DNA of 64,000 nucleotides, taken from positions 124,001 through 188,000 of the forward strand of contig VZQC01005577.1 of NCBI GenBank assembly GCA_009823505.1, in the 5' to 3' direction. This document shows positions 1-10,215 of this stretch, piece after piece; the stretch's first letter is position 1; every line of letters begins with the position of its first letter. The DNA comes from Rhizomys pruinosus (taxonomy: Eukaryota; Chordata; Mammalia; Rodentia; Spalacidae). Position numbers and translations under genes: made by a program. The notes beneath the pieces are model-generated. The model was not told where the DNA came from and searched no databases. It saw only the letters and a list, made by a program, of their open reading frames with translations.

Positions 1-1524
1 GGTAGCACCAGAGTTCATGGAGCAAGGTCAAGGAAACTGAAAAGAGCAAGCATCCGCATCTCAGGACCCTGGGAAGCAGCCACTCCCTCCAGCAAGATAC
101 CCTCTTGGCTTCCATCTAAGGTCCCTGTTCCATGGAGAAAGGCCTGGAAGAAAAAGGGGGTTGACTTGGACTCCACTCTGCCTAAGGCCACTGTCCACAC
201 AGCAGAGACAACAACCCATCCAGATCTCCCTCTCTACCACAGGCTGGAAGAGACTATGTTTAGGAGCTTGTCAATGCCTACTTTCACCAACAACATGTGT
301 CTTTGAACAAGTCACTCACTGCTCTGAGCCTTGGCTTCCTTGGCTATAAACCAACGGCTACTGTACACGGTGTTGGGAGGATGAAAGGACCGAGAGCTGA
401 GCCTGGGACAGACTTGGCCTTCCATCCTTGCCACTCATGGAGCTTGAGGTCTTAAGTGAAGCTATTATTCCTTGGACCATGGAAGGAAGCATGGCTCCCC
501 TGCCTGTTCCAGCAGCAATGGTCAGGGCATCAGACAGGATCTCAGCACCCAGCCATGGCTGGGTGTCCACATCACTAACATGAATATAGCTGTGTGATTG
601 AATAGAGAAACAGCATTGATACCAGTACCCTGTACTCTGCTTAGAGGGGAGCAGAGACCAGGAGGCTGAGGTTGACATTTCCCTGGGATGAGGGACCCAC
701 CAGCTGGTGCACAGTGACAGGAGAGGGGACGGGATATAGGGAGATGCAGATATCTGGAAAGACGGAAGCTCTCATAGCAAAGCCAAAGTGGAGGTTTCCC
801 TGCCACGTTGGCATGGAACAAAGATGAGTGGAACGCCGTGAGCTGGGCTCTTTATCTTTTCCTCTGCCACCTACTGCTTAAGACAGCCACCAAAGTATTG
901 ATGGTCGGTAGAGATCTCCTTGCTGTGTGGACCAGGGGAAGTCACTCGCCCACTCTGTTCCTTTTCCTTTTGCCATCCACACCAGGAGAAAGTGATGCTC
1001 ACCAAGTCCCTGGTGGGAGGGACCACAAGGAGGAGGAATAAACTACTCATAAGGAAAGAGGCGGAGGGCCCACCCAGTGGGGATATTCAAGGGCATCTCC
1101 CTGCCTCCTGCCGCAGCTGATGGTGGGAGTGAGGGGACTTCACAAGAAGATGTCATTGCAGAGGACCACGCCACAAAAACCAAAGCTAGTGATGGTTTGG
1201 AAGGGAAACCCTCTGTGTGTACAGCTTTGCTCCATCTCCAGTGCACTCTGCAGAGCTCCTTGCTGCAGGGAGAGGTGGGTAGGTACAGCCATGCAGGACT
1301 CCTCTGTCCCAGCTTCCACTGGGTCCAAGAGGAACCAGCAGTGGATGGGGACGTGAAAGATCTGACACAGTATGACAGCTGCACCTTCCTTCCACTGTGA
1401 AGATGAAGGCTTCCCCTTCCTGAGCCTTCGATGTCTCATCTCTGAAGTGGCACAAAGATACCTCCCTCATTGGGTACTTTGGTCAGAAAATACAGCTATA
1501 TCTCAATAGTGACTGTAGTATACC
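1..1524. other. Unassigned non-coding sequence
   Basis: I see no exon, RNA gene or clear young repeat here. Short open frames occur on both strands, but none exceeds about 113 codons and none shows a recognisable domain. Parts may be ancient repeats too decayed to name by eye. Confidence 0.5.
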
Positions 1525-1700
1525 ACTGTGGGGATTATTTCATCAATTTTCACGATAGCTCTGTGGATAAATGCTCCTACCTCCGTTGACAGAGGAGGAA
1601 ACCAGCAGGCAGAGGGGAAGTGGTTTGTCACAGCCATGCAGCTGGTTACTAGCAGGACGGATGTCAGATTCATGAGCTACAGGCTCTGTTCCTGCTTTAC
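1525..1700 (-). repeat. MIR-like ancient SINE relic
   Basis: The stretch has the order typical of an inverted MIR core: a tail-proximal 'tttcatcaattttcacgat' segment, a GAGGAGGAAAC-like block and a 'ggtttgtcacagccatgcag' block. It is diverged, as expected for a mammal-wide repeat. The name rests on pattern memory, not an alignment. Confidence 0.5.
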
Positions 1701-2281
1701 AACCCCATGTCTGGCAACTGATAAATAATGCTCGTTCACCTTCCAGAATTGCTTCCTGGCCATCACTCTGCTCCCAGAAACTGCCCTGTATCTGAGCTCA
1801 CTGCCTTGGTCTAGGGATGTGATTTCCTGCTGCAGACTCTGCCCCAGATCTGCCAGTAGAGCAGATGCCAAGCTCATGATCCACCAATGCAGCTCCCCCA
1901 TCTGACCCCACATTTGAAGGATGGGTGCCCAGGGTGGAGGGGGTGACCTACCAGGAGAAAACATGGTGACTCAGAGTCTACTTGTATCTGTGGTCTTGAG
2001 TCCATGTGGCCTTAAACATGGCTGTTTCTGTCTTCTTGTGTGTACATGGGCAATCACGAGGGAGTAAATGCTGCCTGGGGAAGATGCTGAGCCCAGCAGC
2101 ACAGTAGGAAAGCTCGTTCTGAGAGTCACTCAGGCCCCTAACCCTCTCCTAGAGAAAGCAGGAAGCCTCTGGTCTCCATCCCTGGAATCTTTCACTCCCC
2201 TAAAAGATGTTTCAAGGATATCCCTGGCTCTGTACCATGAGCCTGATGTAAGTCACTCTATCTAGCATCCTCTATGGCCCT

Positions 2282-2287
2282 GATGAG
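2282..2287. repeat. Target-site duplication (left) of outer LTR element
   Basis: GATGAG directly precedes the left LTR and recurs at 11985-11990 directly after the right LTR. The two copies are 9.7 kb apart. A 6-bp duplication is usual for class II (ERVK/betaretrovirus-like) elements. It shows that both LTRs belong to one insertion. Confidence 0.85.
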
Positions 2288-2585
2288 TGTTGCAACCTCC
2301 TCCAGTCCAGCCAGAGTTGTTCAGGTTGCGACCGAAGAGTCGGGTGAAAAGCACGCAGATTACGAGCTGCCATAGACTCATTTATTCAGGGAAAAATAGG
2401 GATATATATGTGATCAGCTCTGCTCCTTCCACGAACGTGCCAGGTGCTGATATTACAAATTCTCATTGGCCCAGGTCACTGACTCAGCTGTTGCCATGGT
2501 TAACTTCCAAGAACAGGTTAAGCCTGTTCGGCAGGTAAGGTGGTAAGCACACTGCTGCGCAGGTGCAGGTGCATAACACTCTACA
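2288..2585 (-). repeat. 3' LTR of the outer element
   Basis: It pairs with 11651-11984 over its whole length. Against that copy it lacks about 36-40 bp in U5 (after 2340) and otherwise differs mainly by substitutions. On the minus strand it reads TG...CA with CCAAT, TATA-like and AATAAA signals. The adjoining internal bases (2586 onwards) are purine-rich on the minus strand, as expected for a polypurine tract. Confidence 0.8.
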
Positions 2586-3160
2586 TTTCCACACTTTTGT
2601 TTTTAAAGAGGGCGACAAACAGACTGGGAGCCTGAGTGCATAGCTCATATATTGTTGGCCCCACCTCTAGCATTCTGACATCTGACTGTGCCTGTCTTAG
2701 GTTGTCCTGATTAATAGGATCTTACCCATCATTGACTAATCAGCCACCGAGGGAACAGGCTAGGAACAGTTTGTCTGGGTGGGAGTAGAGGCATGGGTGT
2801 TTGCCCCTGTGAGTCATGAATGGCAGAGAGCTGAACGTGAACTACATCATCTGGAGGGGCTCTATGAGAGCCTGTGTTGATGACAGCAGTCAGGACCTGG
2901 GCTGTGCTCTAATTAACTCGTCACTGGCTGTGGGCAAAATGGAGCAGGCACCTGAGAAGAAGGAGGAGGAGGAGGGCAGAAAGACCAAGAAGGCCCCAAG
3001 TGACAAGGGCTGAGGGGTTGAGGACGGCCCTCAGCTTGGACCAGACCTAGGTAACAAAAATCATTTAAATAGATGGGTCATGTGATGGTTTTTAGATTCT
3101 ACTGCCTAGGACTTTAGTTGAGCACACAAAACAAGTAGTAAACATTTGATAAAAAGATAT
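2586..3160. other. Internal segment of the outer LTR element, 3' part
   Basis: This lies between the 3' LTR and the nested B2 SINE. It includes a 65-codon plus-strand open frame at 2816-3013, opposite to the element's own direction. That frame ends in a Lys/Glu-rich tail (KKEEEEGRKTKKAPSDKG) and I do not recognise it. It could be a transduced host fragment or chance. No retroviral motif was seen in this part. Confidence 0.4.
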
Positions 3161-3390
3161 GTTGGGGCTGGAGAGATGGCCTAGCAGTTGAGAGCACCGA
3201 CTGCTCTTACAGAGGACCTGGGTTCGATCCCCAGCACCCACATGGCGGCTAAGAACCGTCTGTAACTCCAATTCCAGGAGAACTCCAGTTCCAGGGGAAT
3301 CTGAGACCCTCTTCTGACCTCTGCGGCATTGCACGACATGGGTGCACAAACCTACAGCAACAGTCACTCTACACATGACAAAAAAAAAAA
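3161..3390 (+). mobile_element. B2 SINE inserted in the outer LTR element
   Basis: It starts with the tRNA-derived B2 head (GGGGCTGGAGAGATGGC) and carries a B-box (GGTTCGATCC). It has the 17-bp internal duplication of the local young B2 subfamily and ends in an A-run. AAAAAGATAT at 3151-3160 is repeated at 3391-3400, a clean target-site duplication showing L1-driven retrotransposition. Confidence 0.93.
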
Positions 3391-3532
3391 AAAAAGATAT
3401 CTACAGGAAAAAAAAAGATCTACCGTATCCAAATTTTTTGGCCTTGAAATGCATTTTAAATATCCATATTTTAAAGTTTGCACATACATATCTAGTCTGG
3501 CAGGCCAAAATGAATATTCTGTGCCCATAAAG

Positions 3533-3538
3533 GATGGC
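3533..3538. repeat. Target-site duplication (left) of the IAP-like provirus
   Basis: GATGGC lies immediately left of the 3' LTR and recurs at 10210-10215 immediately right of the 5' LTR. Six base pairs is the duplication length known for IAP elements. Confidence 0.93.
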
Positions 3539-3943
3539 TGTCGCGCGCAGCAGTCTCACTCGCAGCAAGACTTCACGCGGACAACAGGATCTTCGGCAGC
3601 AAACTTTTATTGTGTACAGCTCTCTTGTGTAGAAGGACCCCGAAATGGGGAAAGGCACTGTTTATATAGCAGTCCAGAGGGTTGGGTATGCTCTGGATTG
3701 GTGCACCGTCCGATGCCTCATTGCATGTCCAATGCATGGGCTCGTAGCGCAACAGGGCCAATGCCTCATTAGAATATAGGTGTGCGGGCTCAAAGTCAGA
3801 GCGCAGTTTTGCCCTAGTGCAGAAGAGGGTGGCTACATGCGGAAAAGGTGGCTAGTTTTTGTTCTCTAGCCATCTCAGGAAGTCGGCGCCATCTTTAAGG
3901 CGGACGTAGAGCCACACTGTTAGCAGTTTGACAGCTGCCAACA
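3539..3943 (-). repeat. 3' LTR of the IAP-like provirus
   Basis: It starts TG and ends CA when read on either strand and aligns along its length to 9800-10209. On the minus strand it holds a TATATAA box and AATAAA, with a GATGGCGCC-type motif near the U3 start. Compared with the 5' LTR there are roughly seven substitutions but about twelve single-base indels outside the diverged U5 end. Confidence 0.93.
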
Positions 3944-3965
3944 TTCCCCCATTCCCCCTTCTTCT
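3944..3965 (-). promoter_or_regulatory. Polypurine tract of the IAP-like provirus
   Basis: Directly beside the 3' LTR, the minus strand is almost all A and G (the plus strand reads TTCCCCCATTCCCCCTTCTT). This is where plus-strand DNA synthesis is primed in retroviruses, and its position fixes the element's orientation. Confidence 0.88.
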
Positions 3966-4179
3966 ATATATGGCTGGGAGAATGTCTGTCTTAGGTGCCA
4001 CTGCAGAGGTATACCTTAACCGTCATTGGGATAACAAACAGCTCATCAACCGTTTAGGGTCCATAGCTTCCCATGAACCCCCACCGATGACAGCTTCAGC
4101 GGTAAAAACTGCGAAGTGTCCTACGAGCTTCCACCAGTTATGAGTTCTGATTTGCTCCTGTCTTAGGTTGGAAATACTG

Positions 4180-4640
4180 CAGTAGGTCTTACCCTCATTG
4201 CTACTTCTCCAGTATACTAAGCCAGTGTTAGCGGAGGAACCTCTTCCAAAGCTGCAAGGGCCTGTGCAATGACCACCTTATGCGCCGATGTTGGGCACGA
4301 GCCTACACATTATCCAAGCATAAGTAGAATCCCTCCACCTAAGAGTAAGCCAAATCCCCACCCCAGCCATTCTTTGAAGTGTGAACAGCGGTGGAAATCC
4401 AGGAAGCCAGTCCTTCAGCAAGGGAGGTGTCCATCTGTGAGTTCACGTACAATGCCATACGAAGTTGTTCATCAAGCTGTCAAATTCACCACTCCAGTTA
4501 CTATCATGACGAATTGGCATTGGTCTTGGAAACACTGACAGGATCCCCCATCATGGCTCCGCCTGAGTCATCCAGAGGCTGATCATGAGAATCACCAGCA
4601 ACGTGAACACTGGCTTTCCATGTCTTTTATTTTCTTGTTA
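4180..4640 (-). pseudogene. env: Envelope transmembrane-subunit remnant
   Basis: Read on the minus strand just after integrase, one frame near 4300-4400 shows a Trp/Phe-containing amphipathic stretch. It runs into a Gly/Leu-rich hydrophobic segment with a GLLLGGG-like core and then a Cys-containing tail. This resembles the membrane-spanning region of a betaretroviral envelope. Stops and frame changes interrupt it. The whole surface subunit and most of the transmembrane subunit are absent, so integrase runs almost straight into this tail. The alternative is a chance hydrophobic frame. Identification is by pattern only. Confidence 0.5.
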
Positions 4641-5425
4641 ACGCTCAGGCACCCAAATTGGATTTCTTCTTCCTGTGGAAAAACAACAAATAGCTCCCCT
4701 GGATCTTATTAAAATAGGATCCGGGCCTTTCCACTTTCAGATATGACATCTTTCCATTTTACTATTCCTTTTGTGTTGTGGGCCAGGAATTGTGACGCTC
4801 AGCTGGGAGAGCGGCCTTGGTCTCCAATTTAAAAAATTTAGAGTAAATAATGTCACTGAGACAATTGTTTTTGTTGTCAGGGGAACGTTCTCCAATCCCT
4901 CTTTTTGTTTAATAATATAATTTTGAGGGGTGATGTGCACATTCCACAATACCTTGTCCTTTGGATTATAGGGTAATCCAGTGAGTGGGTAACCCCATCT
5001 GTTGACAAAACTGTTTGAATGTGTTGCTGTATATGCCGGGCCATTGTCGTGTTTAGTATTTGGGGTAGGCCCCAAGCACTCCAGGCTCCCAAGCAATGTT
5101 GAATGACCGTGTTGTTTTCTCCCCAGAGAGGGGCTAGCAAAAATAATGCAAGAACATGTGTCTACAGAGACATGTAGGTACTTTAATCTACCAAAGGAGG
5201 TGACGTGTTTCACATCCATCTGCCAATTTGGAGAGGGCGTAATCCTCGGGATTGATACCCACATGGGGGTAGGCAAAAACTCAGCACATTATGGCATTGT
5301 AGGACAATGTTGCGAGCTTCACTGCGAGTTAATGAGAAGCGTCTTCGCAAAGTTTCAGTGTCACATGAAATTGAGAATGGATTTGGCAGCCGCCTCCAGG
5401 GGGCTAATTATAACAAAGGCGCCAA
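4626..5425 (-). pseudogene. pol: Integrase region of pol (broken)
   Basis: The longest intact piece is 179 codons (5276 to 4737, minus). The first catalytic Asp is visible in a WQMDV context (about 5215) and the second in a DNGPAY context (about 5045). The Glu-bearing helix is also present but in a different frame, so a single-base shift lies between the second Asp and the Glu (about 4960-4980). The N-terminal zinc-binding region lies upstream near 5280-5420 and has stops. A C-terminal CVFPQEE-like segment reaches about 4630. Integrase joins viral DNA to chromosomal DNA; this copy cannot be made as one protein as assembled. Confidence 0.85.
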
Positions 5426-5427
5426 TC

Positions 5428-5815
5428 CTAGTGGCATGGTCGGCTTGTTGGTTGCCCTTGCCATGGGGCCTGGTAGTCTTGAATGAGCTCGAATGTGTGA
5501 AATATATATAGGAGAAGATCGAGACAAAAGTTCATTTTAATTTCCTGGAAAATAGAGGCAACTGTGCTGGACATTTTAATCATTCCCATGGTTTCTAGGG
5601 AGTTGACAGCATTTACCACATAACTAGAGTCTGAGACAATATTAAGAGGCCCAGGAAATTTTTTAATACTTCCAATACTACTTGACATTCTGTTATTGTG
5701 GAGAGGTGTGATCAAATTGTAAGTGGTAGTTTTTCCTTCATGCACATATGCTCCTGTTCCACTCTAGAACCATCAGTGTAGACTACAGCTCCCTCAGGTA
5801 TTGGTTGGGTCCTAG
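5428..5815 (-). pseudogene. pol: RNase H region of pol (broken)
   Basis: A minus-strand frame of about 105 codons (5745-5428) contains the VSDSSYVVNA motif, with one of the RNase H acidic residues (about 5610-5645). Its C-terminal part is in a neighbouring frame. Order and spacing fit the segment between reverse transcriptase and integrase. Confidence 0.75.
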
Positions 5816-6149
5816 TAACCCGGGGGAAGATTAAGGGTGGCTTTGAGCAAAGTTTAATATCGGGTGTTTGGGATAATGGTTATCAAACTGTCCCTGAAAG
5901 GCTGTAACAAGAATAGCCCATAGTCATTTGTTGCTGCCAGTACCTGAGGTTGTTCTGTGGTGTAGGGGGTAATGAGTTTTTGAGGCTGTGAGCAAAGTGA
6001 GTAACGCCGCTTTAAGTCCTTTTAGAGCCAGTTTAGCTACTGCGGTAGGATACCATTCAATGGTTTTTGGCTGGAGATGCATTAGGGTGGTTCCATAGGA
6101 GTGGGCCGTGTTGCCATAGGACTGCGGGGGGTAATTTAGCAGTCTGTAA

Positions 6150-7130
6150 CACACATAAATGAAAAGGTTGGGATTGTACTATTCTGAGTAATTGAACTTC
6201 ACTTAGTACTTGTTCTACCTTTTTAGGGTGGTCAAAGCTTCTGGGTTCATGGTGCGGGGTGATGTAAGATGTGAGCCCCCTCCAGGATATCAAACAATGG
6301 TTTCAATTCGGTTGTTGATAATTTAAGAAAGGGGCGAAACCAATTAATGTCTCCCATCAATTTCTGAAAATCATTAGTGTATGAAGATGATCTCTTCGAA
6401 TTTCAATTTTTTGGGGTTTTATGAATTTTGGACAGATAATATTCCTAGAAATTGTCCCACTTGGTACTTTGGACCTTTTCGGGGCATTACGAGTCCATGG
6501 TTTCTTAGTGATTTGACCAGGACATCGAATCATCATAAACTTCTGCTTGATTTTTACCACATAGGAGAATATCATCCATGTAATGGATAATTATTAGAGA
6601 TGAAATTGTTCTTGGACTGGTTAAGGGCTTGTTGAACAAACAACTGCACATAGTGGGGCTATTAGCCAGCCCTGTGGTAGGACCTTACACTGGTATCGCT
6701 TGTCCAGTCCCATATGATTAATGGTGGCAGGGTAAATGCAATCTTTCTCTGTCCTGAGACATAAAGGGATGGAAAAGAAAAATCTTTGATATCACTATAA
6801 GTGTTTGCCAATCACTTGGAAGAGCTGACAGGAGGGGAAGCCCGTGCTGAAGAGGACCAAAAATTTTCATTTGGGCATTAATTGCATGGAGATCATGAAG
6901 CAGTCTACATTTTCCTGATCTCTTTTTTATAACAAAAATTGGGGTGTTCCAAGGAGAATTGGAAGGCTCTATATATTCAAGCTCTAACTGTTCTTGACCA
7001 GTTGATGGGCTGGGCAATTTTTTCAGAGGACAAGGCCATTGAGGAACCCAACTGCCTCCTCTGTAAGCCAAGGTATGGCAGTAAGCCCTCAATGGCCGTA
7101 GGAAAAACCCAGGCCATGTCTATCTAATTT
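6150..7130 (-). pseudogene. pol: Reverse transcriptase region of pol (broken)
   Basis: Minus-strand pieces include a frame (7092-6718) with the finger motif [12 protein letters not shown] followed by an RLLHDL motif. The catalytic YMDD is intact at 6582-6571, but in another frame. The frame changes near 6750, between the fingers and the active site. Reverse transcriptase copies the genomic RNA into DNA. The family is clearly betaretrovirus/IAP-like. No frame spans the domain. Confidence 0.88.
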
Positions 7131-7229
7131 TTGTTTAGCAGATATTGGCTAAACTATTCCTTGATTAAATTTTTCCAGGCCTTTTCCAGGGAGATATCCC
7201 ATTTTGTCATTATGTTTTGGGCAGGGCAG

Positions 7230-8040
7230 AGTATTCATTCACAAGTTTTAGTCTTAATTATTGTTTCATAACATCCCTCCCCCAAAGATTAATAGGCAAC
7301 GGGAGGACGTAGGGGGTAAATTTCCCCTGTTGTCCTTCTGGTGCCCTCCACATTAGGGTCTTAGAACTAATGGAGGGTGAAGACCATACCCCAATCCTTG
7401 TAAAAGTGTGAGATTGAGTCACGGCCAAGCAGTTGGCCACCATTGAGCACTATTATGCTCTTATCGGCTCCATATCTAAGAGGCCTTCAAATCTTTTTCC
7501 TTCAACCATAATTGTAATGTAGGCCTGGTATCAAGGCTAGCTATTAAATAAGCCGAATCGGTACAGTAGAACCAAACCCTTCATTCCCTCTGTCTTTCTT
7601 ATGGGAGGGGAATAATTTATGACAACTAGGGAGACACAAGGGAGCTGAGCAATACGATCTCCAGATAAAATAGAAAAAAGACCTCTGGGAGAGGAACACA
7701 TGATTTTAAGTTTGCCTGTATAATCCTGATCAATAACCCCAGGTGGACTATGAGGCCTTTGAATGTTATAGAAGAGCGACCTAATATCAAGCCAACGGTG
7801 TCTTGTGGCAATGGACCATGAAAGTCAGAGGGGACAGGTGTATCCCATTGTGTGGGTTAGACTATTCTGGCGGTGGAACGAGGTCCAGTCCTGCGGAGCC
7901 CGAGGTGGCTCTCCGTGGGTTTTCACAGGCGATTGTGTCCAAGGAATGCGAGTGTGGTGGTCCCCATATGTTCGAGGCCCTGGAGATGAGGGCCCCGCAT
8001 CTCATTTTTTGGACCCTCAAGAGGGCGCCCTTTGATATCT
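7230..8040 (-). pseudogene. pro: dUTPase-protease (pro) region, broken
   Basis: In the 5' half (minus) a dUTPase is recognisable. Motif III, with the GVIDQDYTG signature, is intact at about 7743-7715, followed by a SPRGLFS-type motif IV. The aspartic protease follows near 7480-7260. Its DTG active-site triad is interrupted by a single-base frame shift (about 7470), with two stops shortly after in the displaced frame. The dUTPase-then-protease order is that of betaretroviruses and IAPs. dUTPase limits dUTP incorporation and the protease matures Gag-Pol. A B1- or L1-derived origin is excluded by the motifs. Confidence 0.82.
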
Positions 8041-8041
8041 T

Positions 8042-9690
8042 TTATTGAGCGGCATCATTTGCCCAGTGTTTACCTTTCTTACATCTAGGGCAAAGTCCAG
8101 GTACCCTTATTGTTGCCTTGGGAGGTACATTCCTTTTCAAATGGCCTGGCTTCCCACATTGGAAGCAGACAGGGCCAAATTGGTGGGTCTAGCTTGTTTC
8201 TGTCCCTGTAAATGGCTGCAGCTAGTCCAGCATTGGTGAGGGGCCCTCCTATCTCCCTGCATGTCCTTAACCATAATTGTAGACCTTTTGTCCTACGGGG
8301 GATGATGGCTGCTCTGCATTCTTTAGTACATTGTTCAAAAATAAGCTGTTCTATAAGGGGCATTGCTTGTTCCGGATCTCCAAGGATCTCCCGCAGCTTC
8401 CAGCAGTCTGGTGACAAAATCAGAAAAGGGCTCATTCGGGCTTTGAATTATCTTTGTTAAATTCCAATACTTCCCCTTTGTTAGTCAGGCTTTTCAGGCA
8501 CGCAGCGTGCAGTAGCTATTTGGGTGTAAACAGCAAGGGGAAGTTGGTCTGATCAGCGCGTGCTCTCCCTGACCGGTAAGCATTTCAAAGGTCCATCGGG
8601 CCGCCTCGCCTCCAGCTGTACATTAGAGCGGGCTTGCGCCTCACAGGCATCATGCCAGAGTGCTTTCCTTTCCAGATATTGCCCAATTTTTAGGAGGCAA
8701 GCTTTTGCAACATACTGCCAGTCGGTTGGTGTCAGGTGCAATACTGGCCAGCATTCTTCTATTGTGATACAGTAAAATTGGCATTAACCCCATAAAGCGC
8801 GGACAGACTCCGCTAACTCTTAACTGTGTGTTCTACGGACGGTGGCCCCGACCACCATCATCAGTCTCAATGACTGTGAACATCTGTCTCATGGCATGCC
8901 GCACCTCCGGGAGCAAAAAGAGGTGGAACATTCCCAGGTGCATAAGGCGGAGGAGCAGAAGGCACAAGGGTGGGTGGCTGCGGGGCTCGTTTATTTCAGT
9001 TTTACCTGTCCCCACCTAGGCAGACTGAAAGTGTTTCATTTTTAACCGGGCCGCTTCTCCTCTAAATGTCCTCCTCGGAGGTGACAGTTCCTCATTAGAT
9101 TCTGAATCAGTTAATGTTAGAGCTTGAAGTCTTTAAATGGGTATAAAGTATACCTTGTTACCCCTTTTCTTTTTTATTGCTAGCATCTTTGGAGACTTCC
9201 CTTTTTATATGTGCACCTAACTTTTCACCCCGTTCTGTTTCTTGACATGCTTTTTGAGGTCCTCAAGGGCCTGCTGACCTTTCCTAACTTCTTCTTGACA
9301 GTTTTGATCCTGTAGACAGGATATGACAAGCTTCCATATAGGAAGGTGCCAGCTTTTTAATTTACTGAACGTTGTTCCCTGTCCAAATCACCCTTAATTT
9401 TGTCCCAACTAGGGAGAGTAAACGATCCCGTGGAAACAAACCAAGGGCACAACAATCTATCTTCCCGAACGAAGGTATTAAGGTCTTAGTAGAGACCTCA
9501 ACTGCCTTTCCTCTTAAACCCATTGAAAGGCGTAACTAGGATGTGTGTATTACCCATCCTAAGGGCGATGCAGCCTTTTGTTTCAAGAAACAACATAGTA
9601 CAAGGACTAATTACAACGGACAATAACAATATTAAGGCAAGTTGGAATCCCTTTAGATTCATTAAAGAGACAAGCATATCTCTCAAACTA
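8042..9690 (-). pseudogene. gag: gag region (broken)
   Basis: The 5' end may be the minus-strand frame at 9686-9498, which begins with a hydrophobic, signal-like segment. IAP Gag is known to be targeted to the endoplasmic reticulum, so this is a plausible start. Capsid-like pieces follow (8741-8553 and 8435-8085), the latter matching a capsid C-terminus. Nucleocapsid has a first CCHC-type knuckle starting C-F-Q-C (8168-8157), with a frame change before its last Cys. A second, C-P-R-C...H, begins at 8092 and ends without the final Cys. A natural TAA stop lies at 8044-8042. Several frame shifts separate the pieces. Confidence 0.82.
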
Positions 9691-9779
9691 ACCTTAAAAA
9701 CATCCTTCCTGAGTCGCAGTTCTGATCCACTTCGGAAGAATCGAAGGGTCCTCTAGCGCCAGCGATGCAAGTTCCGGGG

Positions 9780-9797
9780 CCCGGGTCTTCAGCACCA
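9780..9797 (-). promoter_or_regulatory. Primer-binding site, tRNA-Phe-like
   Basis: Two bases inside the 5' LTR border, the minus strand reads TGGTGCTGAAGACCCGGG. This closely resembles the tRNA-Phe complement used by IAP elements, with small differences. It confirms that the right-hand LTR is the 5' one. Confidence 0.8.
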
Positions 9798-9799
9798 CT

Positions 9800-10209
9800 T
9801 GTCCCGTGCAGCAGCAGTCTCGCCGGCAAGAACTTCACGTGGACAACAGGATTCTTCTGCAGCAAACTTTATTGTGTACAGCTCTCTTGTGAGAAGGACC
9901 CCGAAATGGGGAAGAGGCACTGCTTATATAGCAGTCTAGAGGGTTCGGGTATGCTCTGGATTGGTGCACCGTCCGATGCCTCATTTGCATGTCCAATGCA
10001 TGGGCTCGTAGCGCAACAGGGGCCAATGCCTCATTAGAATATTAGGTGTGCGGGCTCAAAGTCATGCGCAGTTTTGCCCTAGTGCGGAAGAGGTGGCTAC
10101 ATGCGGAAAAGGTGGCTAGTTGTTGTTCTCTAGCCATCTCAGGAAGTCGGCGCCATCTTTAAGGCGCGACGTAGAGCCACACTGTTAGCAGTGTGACAGG
10201 CTGCCAACA
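9800..10209 (-). repeat. 5' LTR of the IAP-like provirus (promoter LTR)
   Basis: At 410 bp it pairs with 3539-3943. On the minus strand it contains TATATAA (near 9925) and AATAAAG (near 9870), giving a U3-R-U5 arrangement. Transcription would run leftwards through gag and pol. It is followed on the right by the GATGGC target duplication. Confidence 0.93.
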
Positions 10210-10215
10210 GATGGC
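10210..10215. repeat. Target-site duplication (right) of the IAP-like provirus
   Basis: GATGGC matches 3533-3538 exactly. Confidence 0.93.

Larger units (their letters stand above)
3539..10209 (-). mobile_element. IAP-like class II endogenous provirus, nearly full length, coding regions broken
   Basis: A 6.67-kb provirus on the minus strand. From the right it runs 5' LTR, primer-binding site, gag, dUTPase/protease, reverse transcriptase, RNase H, integrase, an envelope transmembrane remnant, polypurine tract and 3' LTR. The 6-bp GATGGC duplication, the tRNA-Phe-like primer site and the betaretroviral dUTPase place it with intracisternal A-particle elements. The length is close to that of full-length mouse IAPs (about 7 kb). 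Most coding lesions that I could inspect are single-base frame shifts rather than large deletions. The largest true loss is envelope: only a C-terminal piece remains. Described as an inactive genomic copy. Confidence 0.92.

Noticed and set aside
2288..2585. Independent solo LTR
   Set aside because: The GATGAG target duplication and the matching LTR at 11651-11984 show one insertion split by the inner provirus.
3165..3240. tRNA-gene-like boxes in B2/ID elements
   Set aside because: A- and B-box motifs are inherited from the tRNA ancestor of the SINE. No cloverleaf with acceptor pairing was seen.
3329..3772. 147-codon plus-strand ORF
   Set aside because: It crosses the B2 A-tail, outer-element sequence and the IAP-like LTR in antisense, so it is a chance frame.
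4737..5276. Intact integrase gene
   Set aside because: The frame loses the Glu-bearing part of the active site by a single-base shift and has stops upstream, so as assembled it is a pseudogene.
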